The notes: generated from the sequence alone by a model not told the origin. 22,447 nucleotides of DNA from Cryomorphaceae bacterium (GCA_027485365.1 JAIXRD010000215.1:1-22447), one strand, 5' to 3'; positions 7,586 through 15,379 are shown, counted from the first letter of the stretch. Numbers and translations: made by a program.

Positions 7586-9115
7586 AGGCAAGCTTATTCG
7601 AAAGGTAGTACCTTTTCCGAGTTCACTTCGGAGTACATAAATTTTGCCCTTGTGGTAGCTTTCAACAATTCGTTTGGCTAAGGAAAGTCCAAGCCCCCAT
7701 CCTCTTTTTTTAGTACTATACCCCGGTTGGAAAATCGTTTTGAATTGATTTGGTAAGATCCCTTTTCCTGTATCTTCTAACTCAATGTGAATCCAAGCCC
7801 CTTCTTTTTCAAACCGAACGGTTAAGGTCCCTACACCCTCCATGGCATCCACCGCATTCTTAGTAATGTTCTCGATCACCCATTCAATAAGTGCTATATT
7901 ATGAGGCACTAAAAAGGATTCTTTAGGTTGAGCAACTAGGATGTCAATCTTATTGGATAAGCGCACCCTTAAATAATCGAGTACCTGCGTAACCGTAAGT
8001 ACTACATCCGCAGATTCTAACTTCGTTTCCGAGCCAATTTTAGAAAACCGATCTGTAACTTTTTCCAGGCGAATCAAATCTTTACGCATTTCATCCAAGG
8101 GTTCTTTATCCACTGCTTGGGCTTCCAATAAATCAACCCATGCAGAGAGGGAGGATAACGGCGTTCCCAACTGATGGGCTGTTTCTTTAGCCATACCTGC
8201 CCAAACTTGATTCTGTTCTGCCCGTCGAAACGTAGAAAAAACCAAATAGCCAATCAAAACCACTAAGGCAATTAACCCAAACTGAATGTATGGAAACCAA
8301 CGCAACTGTTTTACTTCCGGGCTTTGATCATAAAACAACCACTGGATTTGATTCCCTAAATCTATTTTAATGGGTTCATTTCGTTGCCCATACGCCTTTA
8401 GTTCTTTGATTACCTTAGCATTGGATTCAGATACATTCGAGGCCAAGACGTGCTTTTTGGTGGAATCCACTAAAATAACAGGCATCAAACGCGAGTCGTT
8501 GATCAAATCCTTATTGAAGGCTTGAATCAAGGAGTCACTTTGTTTTTCCAATGCTTTTAAGGTGGCTGACTCATCATAGGTATAGGTCATGTTGAAGCCC
8601 TCAAATACTTCTAAGGTAAAATATCGATTCGCCTTTTTCCATTGCGATGCCATTCCCTTAAGAAGTTCATCCATTTTACTCGGTTCAACCATGTAATCTT
8701 TGGTAGAATCGCTCCAAATATTTTTATACTGTGACACCTCGCCTCGATCGTCTAATAAAATCACCGGAATGTCCTTATTTCCATTAATAATTGATAGGGC
8801 AAATGCCACATCTTGATTTACCCCTAAATTACTTGGATTCAACAAGGTTTTTTGTGCAGCCACAATGAGTTGCATGCGTTCTCGTTCCTTGGCACGTAAA
8901 GAAATGAAGGTGCGTTGCGAGAAACGAACCAACTCGGCCTTTTTTTGAATGGCCTGGGCCCATTGTTTAGCTTTAGCGGTTTCTTTATCGGCTATCTTAG
9001 ATACCATATAATTAGAAAGTACCAAAGAGCCCCCAACAATAATCAGTGCAAGCATTAACAAGAATACCTTCCAGCGCTGCTTGCTCGAGTACATATCAGA
9101 TTTCACACCCTTCAT
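7580..9115 (-). CDS. Membrane sensor histidine kinase (orphan)
   Basis: 511 residues with membrane helices at about 17-37 and 273-295 enclosing a 235-residue extracytoplasmic sensor. Within the sensor, VILLDDRGEVSQY (118-130) and VILVDSTKKHVLASN (213-227) look like paired PAS/Cache-type strands, so a double sensor fold is possible. The cytoplasmic part has all kinase boxes: the H-box GMAKETAHQLGTPLSSL with His314, the N-box ENITKNAVDAM (415-425), G1 DTGKGI (448-453), IFQPGYSTK (461-469), and G2 GWGLGLSLAKRIV (472-484). No response regulator is adjacent, so the partner is elsewhere. The ATG overlaps the stop of the upstream glycosyltransferase as ATGA, indicating translational coupling. An alternative start at residue 8 (9094) cannot be excluded. 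The signal sensed is unknown. Confidence 0.93.
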   Translation of the reverse strand: MKGVKSDMYSSKQRWKVFLLMLALIIVGGSLVLSNYMVSKIADKETAKAKQWAQAIQKKAELVRFSQRTFISLRAKERERMQLIVAAQKTLLNPSNLGVNQDVAFALSIINGNKDIPVILLDDRGEVSQYKNIWSDSTKDYMVEPSKMDELLKGMASQWKKANRYFTLEVFEGFNMTYTYDESATLKALEKQSDSLIQAFNKDLINDSRLMPVILVDSTKKHVLASNVSESNAKVIKELKAYGQRNEPIKIDLGNQIQWLFYDQSPEVKQLRWFPYIQFGLIALVVLIGYLVFSTFRRAEQNQVWAGMAKETAHQLGTPLSSLSAWVDLLEAQAVDKEPLDEMRKDLIRLEKVTDRFSKIGSETKLESADVVLTVTQVLDYLRVRLSNKIDILVAQPKESFLVPHNIALIEWVIENITKNAVDAMEGVGTLTVRFEKEGAWIHIELEDTGKGILPNQFKTIFQPGYSTKKRGWGLGLSLAKRIVESYHKGKIYVLRSELGKGTTFRISLPL

Positions 9116-10206
9116 GTGTTCGAAGATACGACCTGTTCAATTGATTTACAAACCTCGTGGTGATCAAAGCGCGCAACATGTTGTTCCCACAACGCTTGGT
9201 CAAAATTAATCGGGTTGGAGACCATTTCATTCATCCGTAAAGCGAGGTCTGCTGCATTCAGGGGTTCAAACAAGCGTCCAAAGGCCTCATGCTTGAGCAA
9301 ATCTGGGGTTCCTCCGGCATTACTTCCCACCACTGGAATTCCATGGGCAATGGCCTCTAGGGTTACCATCCCGAAGGTTTCTGCCTTAGTGGCCATAATT
9401 AAAGCATCCAACGCCGAATAAAAGACCCCAACTTCTTGCATGTACGGACGGATAAACACCCGGTCTACTAAGTGATGCTCCTTAATAAATGTTTCCATCT
9501 TTTCCATCACATGATTGGTTTCATTTCGGGTTGGTTCTCCCAGAAAGACCAAATTAATAGAAGCATTGGCACAACGCTGCAAGGCATCCAGCACCAAGAG
9601 TTGTCCTTTCTGCAAATCGAATCTTCCAACCAAACCAAAGGTAAATCCGTGCAGCGGTAAATTTAATTGCGTTCGAGCGGCTTCCTTGTTGATGCGCTTA
9701 ATCGCTGTACGATCGATGCCCGAAGGAACTAAATGCACTTTGGATGGACTTATATGTGTCCATTCAATTACCTGTTTTTCTAAAAAGGGCAAGGGACAAA
9801 ACCAGTAATCTAAATAATTAAAGCGAATGGAATGAAAGATGCCTGTTTTTTTTACCCCTAACTGCATTTCCATGAAATAGGCTGTAATAATGGGTTTCCC
9901 CATGCGTGCTTTTACTGTTGCAATCAAGCTCATGTCGCGATTGTCACGAATAAACACATGGGTTACTTGATCTTTTTTTAATTGACGGGCCAAGGAAAAC
10001 GCAGCCCTCCACGCATAATATTTCCGTTGATGCTTGATTGGAAAACAAAGTAATTTAAAATCAATTGCTTTTTGGAACATGGGGCTTTGAGGTACGGCAT
10101 AAATCGCGACCTCATGTCCACGGGCTTGCATCCACAAGGCATTTCGAAGATGATTCAATTCCAACCCTCCCAGACTCAACGAAGAACAAACGTAAGCTAT
10201 TTTCAT
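9112..10206 (-). CDS. GT4-family glycosyltransferase
   Basis: 364 residues with the GT-B fold layout of GT4 retaining glycosyltransferases, which move a sugar from a nucleotide donor to a lipid, glycan or protein acceptor in the cytoplasm. Visible motifs are the N-terminal SLSLGGLELNHLRNAL (9-24, the glycine-rich acceptor-side loop), VPSGID (160-165), VGRFDLQKGQ (193-202), and the donor-binding EX7E motif AETFGMVTLEA (275-285) followed by SNAGGTPDLL (295-304). The substrate cannot be read from sequence. It is first of a two-gene minus-strand unit with the sensor kinase, overlapping it by four bases. A TTTATTTG resembling a -7 box (7 of 8 matches) lies at 10220-10213, seven bases before the ATG, so this promoter call is weak and I do not list it separately. 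Confidence 0.92.
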   Translation of the reverse strand: MKIAYVCSSLSLGGLELNHLRNALWMQARGHEVAIYAVPQSPMFQKAIDFKLLCFPIKHQRKYYAWRAAFSLARQLKKDQVTHVFIRDNRDMSLIATVKARMGKPIITAYFMEMQLGVKKTGIFHSIRFNYLDYWFCPLPFLEKQVIEWTHISPSKVHLVPSGIDRTAIKRINKEAARTQLNLPLHGFTFGLVGRFDLQKGQLLVLDALQRCANASINLVFLGEPTRNETNHVMEKMETFIKEHHLVDRVFIRPYMQEVGVFYSALDALIMATKAETFGMVTLEAIAHGIPVVGSNAGGTPDLLKHEAFGRLFEPLNAADLALRMNEMVSNPINFDQALWEQHVARFDHHEVCKSIEQVVSSNT

Positions 10207-10221
10207 TCAGTGCAAATAAAC

Positions 10222-10229
10222 TAAATTTG
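10222..10229 (+). promoter_or_regulatory. Predicted -7 box for the 104-residue membrane protein gene
   Basis: TAAATTTG fits TAnnTTTG and ends 17 bases before the ATG at 10247, in the 40-bp gap between this gene and the divergent glycosyltransferase gene. I could not place a good TTG -33 element upstream. Confidence 0.45.
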
Positions 10230-10246
10230 TACCTGAAATCACCCAC

Positions 10247-10561
10247 ATGAAAAAAACAATCTCCCCCTGGTTTATATTTATTGGATTATCGCTGATCATT
10301 TCCATCATTTTGTTTTCCTTACCGATCAATTTATTTCCTGGAGAAATTGTAATGGAACGTGGCTTATCTACCATTACGGTGAAAGACCACAACCTCAGTC
10401 TAAGCTATTTTGTTGGCATGGGGCTAAATCCTGGAGATTTAGAGGGGATTAAATCATTTAAACTCACCCCGTGGGGTTGGGCATTGGCCTTCTGTTACAT
10501 TTTCTTACTTCCTGGGCTTATTGCTTACCGCATTCATATGAAGCAAAAAGCAAAAAGTTAA
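10247..10561 (+). CDS. Small two-helix membrane protein, function unknown
   Basis: 104 residues. A hydrophobic helix spans about 7-28 (WFIFIGLSLIISIILFSLP) and a second about 76-95 (WGWALAFCYIFLLPGLIAY), joined by a loop of some 45 residues containing MERGLSTITVKDHNLSLSYF; the tail is short and basic (HMKQKAKS). By the positive-inside rule, both ends lie in the cytoplasm and the loop faces the periplasm. I do not recognise the family and see no catalytic residues. It has its own predicted promoter, begins 40 bp from a divergent glycosyltransferase gene, and its TAA stop overlaps that of the convergent SDR gene in a TTAA palindrome. A real gene is supported by the promoter box, clean membrane topology and perfect tail-to-tail fit. 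Confidence 0.75.
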   Translation: MKKTISPWFIFIGLSLIISIILFSLPINLFPGEIVMERGLSTITVKDHNLSLSYFVGMGLNPGDLEGIKSFKLTPWGWALAFCYIFLLPGLIAYRIHMKQKAKS

Positions 10562-11337
10562 AGTGATTTTGTTCGACCTCCGTCTACCGGTAAATTAATT
10601 CCGTTGATGTAAGACGCTTTATCTGAAGCTAAAAAGGCAACTGCAGCGGCAACTTCTTCTGGCTGAGCAATTCGTTGCATGGGTGATTCCTTACCCATAT
10701 CCGTAAAAATCTCCTCGATTGTTTCTCCTGTTTTTTGTGCACGAACCCCTGCGATTTCTTCCAATCTACCCGTATGTGTTGCCCCGGGAAGCACGTTATT
10801 TACTGTGATCCCAAATTGTCCCAATTCATTCGACATGGTCTTACTCCAATTAGCAACGGCGCCTCGAATGGTATTCGATACTCCAAGATTAGCTAATGGT
10901 TGTTTAACAGAGGTTGAAATAATACTAATGATACGCCCAAACCCTGCGGCTTTCATTCCTGGGATTAAGGCTTGGGTCATAATGTGATTGCAAATCAAAT
11001 GTTGATTGAAGGCAGAAAGGAATTCTTCAGGAGCAGCTTCCACAATAGGACCTGATTTTGGTCCACCCGAATTATTGATGAGAATGTGTGCCACATTTCC
11101 TTGCGCAACCCATGATGCGATGGCTGATTTAACTTCTGATGGCTGACTAAAGTCGGCTTGAATGGGTTGAGGTTGAGTACCAAATGCTTCCTCGAGGTCA
11201 GCATGTATTTCTTGTAGGCGTTCTAGATTTCTTCCAACCAATACAACACGAACTCCTTCCGAAGCTAATTGATGCGCGATGGCCTTTCCAATGCCCTGTG
11301 TACTGCCACACACTATGGCTGTTTTCTGTTGATTCAT
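10558..11337 (-). CDS. SDR-family protein lacking the usual Tyr-x-x-x-Lys pair
   Basis: 259 residues, a complete Rossmann-fold short-chain dehydrogenase/reductase. The dinucleotide-binding GSTQGIG is at 11-17, the NNSGGP strand motif (usual NNAG) at 88-93, a Ser at 141 where the catalytic Ser is expected, ITVNNVLPGATHTGR at 177-191, and a C-terminal INGINLPVDGG. Where the classical YxxxK should lie, 13 residues after the Ser, the sequence is SNTIR: Ser154 in place of Tyr and Arg158 in place of Lys. GSTQGIG and NNSGG suggest NAD(P) is still bound. I have an impression that other bacterial SDRs share this SN-x-x-R pattern, so it may be a subfamily with altered chemistry rather than a dead enzyme. 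Substrate unknown; neighbours give no pathway. It has its own well-formed promoter. Confidence 0.88.
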   Translation of the reverse strand: MNQQKTAIVCGSTQGIGKAIAHQLASEGVRVVLVGRNLERLQEIHADLEEAFGTQPQPIQADFSQPSEVKSAIASWVAQGNVAHILINNSGGPKSGPIVEAAPEEFLSAFNQHLICNHIMTQALIPGMKAAGFGRIISIISTSVKQPLANLGVSNTIRGAVANWSKTMSNELGQFGITVNNVLPGATHTGRLEEIAGVRAQKTGETIEEIFTDMGKESPMQRIAQPEEVAAAVAFLASDKASYINGINLPVDGGRTKSL

Positions 11338-11341
11338 ACGG

Positions 11342-11370
11342 CAAAAGTAAAAACTCTGAAAATCTTACAA
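11342..11370 (-). promoter_or_regulatory. Predicted promoter of the SDR gene
   Basis: On the minus strand, TTG (11370-11368) is followed after 18 bases by TACTTTTG (11349-11342), a good fit to TTG-N17-23-TAnnTTTG. The box ends four bases before the ATG at 11337, so a leaderless or near-leaderless transcript is predicted. Confidence 0.6.
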
Positions 11371-11400
11371 CATTAAATTTTAATATGCTGCAAATAATTT

Positions 11401-11408
11401 TATCTTTG
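11401..11408 (+). promoter_or_regulatory. Predicted -7 box of the 1267-residue T9SS protein gene
   Basis: TATCTTTG matches TAnnTTTG, with the ATG 27 bases downstream at 11435. The ten bases TTATCTTTGG (11400-11409) recur exactly at 15371-15380 ahead of the giant protein gene. The -33 region is only T-rich, without a clean TTG. Confidence 0.55.
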
Positions 11409-11434
11409 GTACACCTTAACCTAACAATCGTTTT

Positions 11435-14400
11435 ATGAAAAAACTACTACTGTCAGTGCTTTTTGCCATCTCATTTTTCAGCATTAGTTATGCTCAATGT
11501 GTATGTACTAGTCAATATCCTTTGGGAAACATGACCCCAACAACTCTTTGGTCTACCATTAATGCCTTTATGTGGGCTGGTGATTATGCTGTGGTGAATG
11601 TTACCGCGGGGAATACCTATGAATTCTCTACGTGCGCTGCTAATGGATCCAATGTGGCCTACGATTCCGAGCTTACCCTATTAAGTGATCAACAACAATT
11701 ATTAGCATACAATGATGACTTTTGTGGCATACAATCGTTTGTGAGTTGGGTGGCTACCTACACCGGAACGGTACAAATCCATTTAACCCAGTATTATTTA
11801 GGAGCAGGGTGCTACACCAATTCAACCAACTCAAGCATTCGCTACCGATATGTTGCGGGGGCGGTAACGGTTCCTGCCAACAACCTGTGCGCGAATGCAA
11901 CATCCCTCACTCCTGCTGCTAACTGTAACTTAACGAGTGGAACAACTACAGGTGCTTCAGAAGATCCATATCCAGATCCATCGTGTGATATGCCAGGAGT
12001 ATACAACGATGTTTGGTATAGCTTTAACTCAGGAGCCTTTACCAGTTTAAATCTTACTGTCAATCTTGGGACTGCGGCATTGATAGGGGTTGAATTTTAC
12101 AGTACCTGTGGAACACTAGCTGCGGGCTTAAGCCTCGGCGGCACCCCCGGAAATTGTGACTTCAATACCAATGCACCAAATCCGACCGTCATTACGGGTC
12201 TTACACCAAATACTACGTATCGCATGCGCATGTTTACGAATGCGTCTTATGATACGCCGGGAACGTTTACTGCTTGTTTAACTACTCCTCCACCTCCAAC
12301 AGTGAGTGTTAACAGCACGAGTATCTGTGCAGGACAATCAGTTACCTTAACCGCTACGCCATCCACTGCGGGCGGAACCTATTTATGGAGCAATGGGGCA
12401 ACTACTCCAACCATTACTGTAACACCGAATGCAACCACAAGTTATTCTGTTACCTACTCTAATAATGGTACAGCCAGTGGTTCGGGAACGGTTACTGTAA
12501 ACCCAGTGCCAAGCATCAATGGCGGACAAGATCAAACAGTATGCGCAGGAGCATCGGTTACCTTGAATGGACCGGGTGGTGTATCATACACCTGGGATAA
12601 TGGAATAACTAATGGTGTTGCCTTTGTAGCAAACGCAACAACCACCTATACCGTGACAGGAACAAATGCTAATGGATGTACAAACACGGACCAGGTTACA
12701 GTTACTGTAAATGCTGCTCCAACAGTAAATGCGATTAATAGTCAAACCTTGTGTGCTGGAGCAAGTGCTTCCGCAGTGACTTTCTCAGGAACGGCAGGAG
12801 CCACCTATTCATGGGTTAATTCAAATACAAGCATTGGGCTTGCGGCAAGTGGGACAGGTAACATTGCGGTGTTTACTGCAAGTAACGCAACGGCTAACCC
12901 GATTACGGGAACGATCACAGTTACTCCAACACAAGCAGGATGTACTGGAACACCACAGACGTATACGTATACTGTAAATCCAAACCCTACCATCACCGGA
13001 AACAATCCACTATGCGTTGGAGCTACCTTACAACTCACCGGCAGTGGAACGGCTGCGGCTAATAATGCATGGGTTTCAGGAACACCAGCAAATGGAACGG
13101 TATCTAATACAGGATTGGTAACGGGTGTTAATGCGGGAAACACCACCATCACCTACACCAACGCTAATGGATGTACTGCAACACAAGCGATTACCATCAA
13201 TGCCAATCCAACCGTAACCGGAAACACAGTGATTTGTCCCAATACCACCTCACAACTTACTGGTTCAGGAGTTCCTGCGGGTAACAACGCGTGGTCTTCA
13301 ACTAATGCCGGAATCGCTACGGTTTCCAATACTGGATTAGTAACTGCAGTAAGCTTTGGAACGACGACCATAACGTACACCGCTTCCACTGGATGTTTGG
13401 CAACCGCCACGGTAAATGTGACTAACCCAACAACGCCTACCTTTAATCCGATTGCGGCTATATGTGCTGGTGGCGCAATTAGTTTACCTGGGGCATCTAC
13501 GAATAACATTCAGGGGACTTGGACTCCTGCAGTGAACAATACACAAACCACCACGTATACCTTTACACCGTCGGCGGGGCAATGTGCAACTAACGCGACA
13601 CTTACCGTTAATGTTAATCCGCTGCCAACGATTAATGCCGGACAAGACCAAACGGTATGTCAAGGAGCAAACGTAACGCTAAGCGGAACGGGAGGAAGTT
13701 CTTACAGTTGGAATAACGGAGTGAGCAACGGCGTGGCCTTTGTTCCAAATGCTACCACTACTTATACTGTTACCGGAACTAATGCCAATGGATGTTCAAA
13801 TACCGATCAAGTAACCGTAACCGTTTCTCCAAACCCAACCTTATCTGGAAATACGGTTATCTGTCCGAATACGACCTCGCAATTAGCGGCGAATGCTAAC
13901 CCTGCCGCTTCTAACGCATGGACTTCAAGCAATCCAGCAATAGCAACGATCTCAAATACCGGACTCGTAACGGCAATTAGCTTTGGAACCAGCACGATTA
14001 CCTATACCAACAACAACGGCTGTACCGCAACGACTACTGTAAACGTAACCAACCCCATAGCCCCAACCTTTAACCCAATCTCGGCTGTTTGCTCAGGTGG
14101 AAGTATTACCTTACCGGTTGCATCAACCAATAACGTTCAAGGAACATGGTCGCCGGCGGTGAACAACACCCAAACCACCACGTATACCTTTACACCGTCT
14201 GCTGGTCAGTGTGCTACTACCGCGCAACAAACCGTAACGGTGAATCCTAACCCGAGCATTACTGGAGGCGGCAGCGTGTGTATTGGAAGCACCTTACAAT
14301 TAACCGGTAGCGGTACACCAGCAGTAAACACGCCTTGGGTTTCAGGAACAGCAGCTACAGGGTCAGTGTCCAACAATGGGTTATTTACCGCACTTTCCCC

Positions 14401-15238
14401 AGGAACGAGTGTATTGACATACACAAATTTAAATGGATGTTCTGCAACCACGACCGTTTCCGTGCAAGGCCCTGTAAATGCGTTACCGCAGCAAGTTACC
14501 GCGTGCCTTTCGTATCTGTGGAATGGACAAACTTACTCGCAAAGTGGTACATACACCGATACCTTACAAACCGTGGTCGGTTGCGATTCTATAATTACTT
14601 TGAATTTAACGATAACCAATAGCATCATGGGACCCACTACACAACAAAATGCCTGTGGTCCATATACTTGGAATGGACAAACATACACTCAAAGTGGAAC
14701 TTACACGTACAATGGAACGACCGCGAACGGCTGCGACTCCAGTGCTACCTTGGTGCTAACCATTGATCAAGCGCCTAGCAATGCGCAAGTAAGTTTAAAT
14801 CAGGGTACATTCACGGTGACGGCACAGAACGCATCTAATTTTGCATGGATGGACTGCGCTACCAATACCTTAATCCCAGGTGAAACAAACGCTACCTTTA
14901 CCCCAACAATCAGTGGAAGTTATGCGGCTGTGGTAAGTAACGCCTGTGGCTCAGACACCACAACGTGTGAACCAATAGAAGTGCAGGGGATTTCTGAAAT
15001 GGATAGCGAATTGATTGTTGTGTATCCAAATCCGAGCACTGGAGTTTTCACCGTTGCAAGCAAAGGGTCAATTATTCAAGAAGTCGTTCTTTACAGTGTT
15101 AATGGCGAATTAATCTGGCTTAATGCAAATAACTCCCAGGAAATCACCATAGATTTAAGTGAATATGCACGCGGCACCTATTTGCTGCAAGCAAGTACGA
15201 ACCAAGAAGCAACAATTTTTAGACTGATTAAACAGTAA
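11435..15238 (+). CDS. T9SS-exported surface protein built of tandem Ig-like modules
   Basis: 1267 residues. Signal peptide 1-20 (MKKLLLSVLFAISFFSISYA). Two Cys-containing N-terminal beta domains follow, the second starting near NNLCANATSLTP (residue 150) and resembling pre-peptidase-type domains. From about 286 to 1013 come nine or ten Ig/PKD-like modules of 60-90 residues, each opening with a phrase such as QTVCAGASVTL or VICPNTTSQL and closing with TVTVNPNP-like linkers. Two WNGQTY/GCDS repeats (1014-1111) precede a linker. The end, from VVYPNPSTGVFTV near 1190, then IIQEVVLYSVNGELIW, to RGTYLLQAST, is a type A T9SS sorting domain, so the protein should cross the outer membrane and be anchored or released. 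No enzyme motif is visible; adhesion or matrix is inferred. Strong Thr/Asn/Gly/Val bias. A terminator follows the stop, making this a single-gene unit. Confidence 0.9.
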   Translation: MKKLLLSVLFAISFFSISYAQCVCTSQYPLGNMTPTTLWSTINAFMWAGDYAVVNVTAGNTYEFSTCAANGSNVAYDSELTLLSDQQQLLAYNDDFCGIQSFVSWVATYTGTVQIHLTQYYLGAGCYTNSTNSSIRYRYVAGAVTVPANNLCANATSLTPAANCNLTSGTTTGASEDPYPDPSCDMPGVYNDVWYSFNSGAFTSLNLTVNLGTAALIGVEFYSTCGTLAAGLSLGGTPGNCDFNTNAPNPTVITGLTPNTTYRMRMFTNASYDTPGTFTACLTTPPPPTVSVNSTSICAGQSVTLTATPSTAGGTYLWSNGATTPTITVTPNATTSYSVTYSNNGTASGSGTVTVNPVPSINGGQDQTVCAGASVTLNGPGGVSYTWDNGITNGVAFVANATTTYTVTGTNANGCTNTDQVTVTVNAAPTVNAINSQTLCAGASASAVTFSGTAGATYSWVNSNTSIGLAASGTGNIAVFTASNATANPITGTITVTPTQAGCTGTPQTYTYTVNPNPTITGNNPLCVGATLQLTGSGTAAANNAWVSGTPANGTVSNTGLVTGVNAGNTTITYTNANGCTATQAITINANPTVTGNTVICPNTTSQLTGSGVPAGNNAWSSTNAGIATVSNTGLVTAVSFGTTTITYTASTGCLATATVNVTNPTTPTFNPIAAICAGGAISLPGASTNNIQGTWTPAVNNTQTTTYTFTPSAGQCATNATLTVNVNPLPTINAGQDQTVCQGANVTLSGTGGSSYSWNNGVSNGVAFVPNATTTYTVTGTNANGCSNTDQVTVTVSPNPTLSGNTVICPNTTSQLAANANPAASNAWTSSNPAIATISNTGLVTAISFGTSTITYTNNNGCTATTTVNVTNPIAPTFNPISAVCSGGSITLPVASTNNVQGTWSPAVNNTQTTTYTFTPSAGQCATTAQQTVTVNPNPSITGGGSVCIGSTLQLTGSGTPAVNTPWVSGTAATGSVSNNGLFTALSPGTSVLTYTNLNGCSATTTVSVQGPVNALPQQVTACLSYLWNGQTYSQSGTYTDTLQTVVGCDSIITLNLTITNSIMGPTTQQNACGPYTWNGQTYTQSGTYTYNGTTANGCDSSATLVLTIDQAPSNAQVSLNQGTFTVTAQNASNFAWMDCATNTLIPGETNATFTPTISGSYAAVVSNACGSDTTTCEPIEVQGISEMDSELIVVYPNPSTGVFTVASKGSIIQEVVLYSVNGELIWLNANNSQEITIDLSEYARGTYLLQASTNQEATIFRLIKQ
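12512..12721 (+). repeat. Ig-like module A, first copy (second copy 13628-13837)
   Basis: A 210-bp in-frame unit (70 residues) starting SINGGQDQTVCAGASVTL. It recurs, again exactly 210 bp long, at 13628-13837 starting TINAGQDQTVCQGANVTL. Both copies share GVAFV-x-NATTTYTVTG and TNANGC-x-NTDQVTVTV. The equal length with amino acid drift points to internal duplication followed by divergence. Confidence 0.85.
13211..14254 (+). repeat. Duplicated two-module block C-D around module A (139 + 70 + 139 residues)
   Basis: Positions 13211-13627 and 13838-14254 are both 417 bp and encode the same ordered pair of Ig-like modules: one opening GNTVICPNTTSQL and containing NTGLVTA-x-SFGT, the next ending NNTQTTTYTFTPSAGQCAT. 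The offset is 627 bp. A 29-bp stretch is identical at 13544-13572 and 14171-14199. The 210-bp module A copy separates them. Another diverged copy of the first module follows at 14255 and one precedes at about 12991. Confidence 0.85.
14474..14767 (+). repeat. Two WNGQTY...GCDS surface-protein repeats
   Basis: Two successive units of about 49 residues (14474-14620 and 14621-14767). The first has YLWNGQTYSQSGTYTDT then VVGCDSIITLNLTI; the second has YTWNGQTYTQSGTYTYN then ANGCDSSATLVLTI. Each has one Cys before the Trp and one in GCDS, so a disulfide per repeat is likely. This unit recurs in many Bacteroidota secreted proteins; its function is not known to me. Confidence 0.8.
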
Positions 15239-15262
15239 GAAAAATAATTTCAAAATTTTTTT

Positions 15263-15289
15263 AAGGGGCGCAAGCCCCTTTTTTCTTTG
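15263..15289 (+). terminator. Intrinsic terminator after the 1267-residue T9SS gene
   Basis: AAGGGGC (15263-15269), loop GCAA, GCCCCTT (15274-15280), then TTTTCTTT. This is a perfect seven-pair stem closed by a GNRA-type tetraloop and followed by a U-run, 25 bp after the stop codon. Confidence 0.92.
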
Positions 15290-15338
15290 TCCATATTAAA
15301 TTCTTGGGAGTTGATTCTCATTTGATTAGCTTTAATGT

Positions 15339-15362
15339 TAATTCTACACTTTGCTAGAATTA
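15339..15362. promoter_or_regulatory. Perfect inverted repeat overlapping the giant gene's -33 element (operator candidate)
   Basis: TAATTCTA (15339-15346) and TAGAATTA (15355-15362) are exact inverted 8-bp arms around the 8-bp centre CACTTTGC, which contains the TTTG taken as the -33 promoter element. The position suits a dimeric regulator. The arms are AT-rich, so chance is not excluded. The rest of the 179-bp gap (15239-15417) holds the terminator, the promoter and an AT-rich leader. Confidence 0.5.
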
Positions 15363-15379
15363 TTTTTTTATTATCTTTG
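15350..15379 (+). promoter_or_regulatory. Predicted promoter of the giant surface protein gene
   Basis: TTTG (15350-15353), 18 bases, then TATCTTTG (15372-15379): the best-formed Bacteroidota promoter in the window. The ATG at 15418 lies 38 bases beyond, giving an AT-rich leader of about 33 bases. The -7 region TTATCTTTGG is identical to that of the upstream T9SS gene. Confidence 0.7.

Noticed and set aside
12805..14451. Several minus-strand open frames of 60-120 codons under the Ig-like repeats
   Set aside because: They arise from the Thr/Asn/Val-rich repetitive codons of the plus-strand gene, recur in the same phase under each repeat copy, and have no promoter box or signal of their own.
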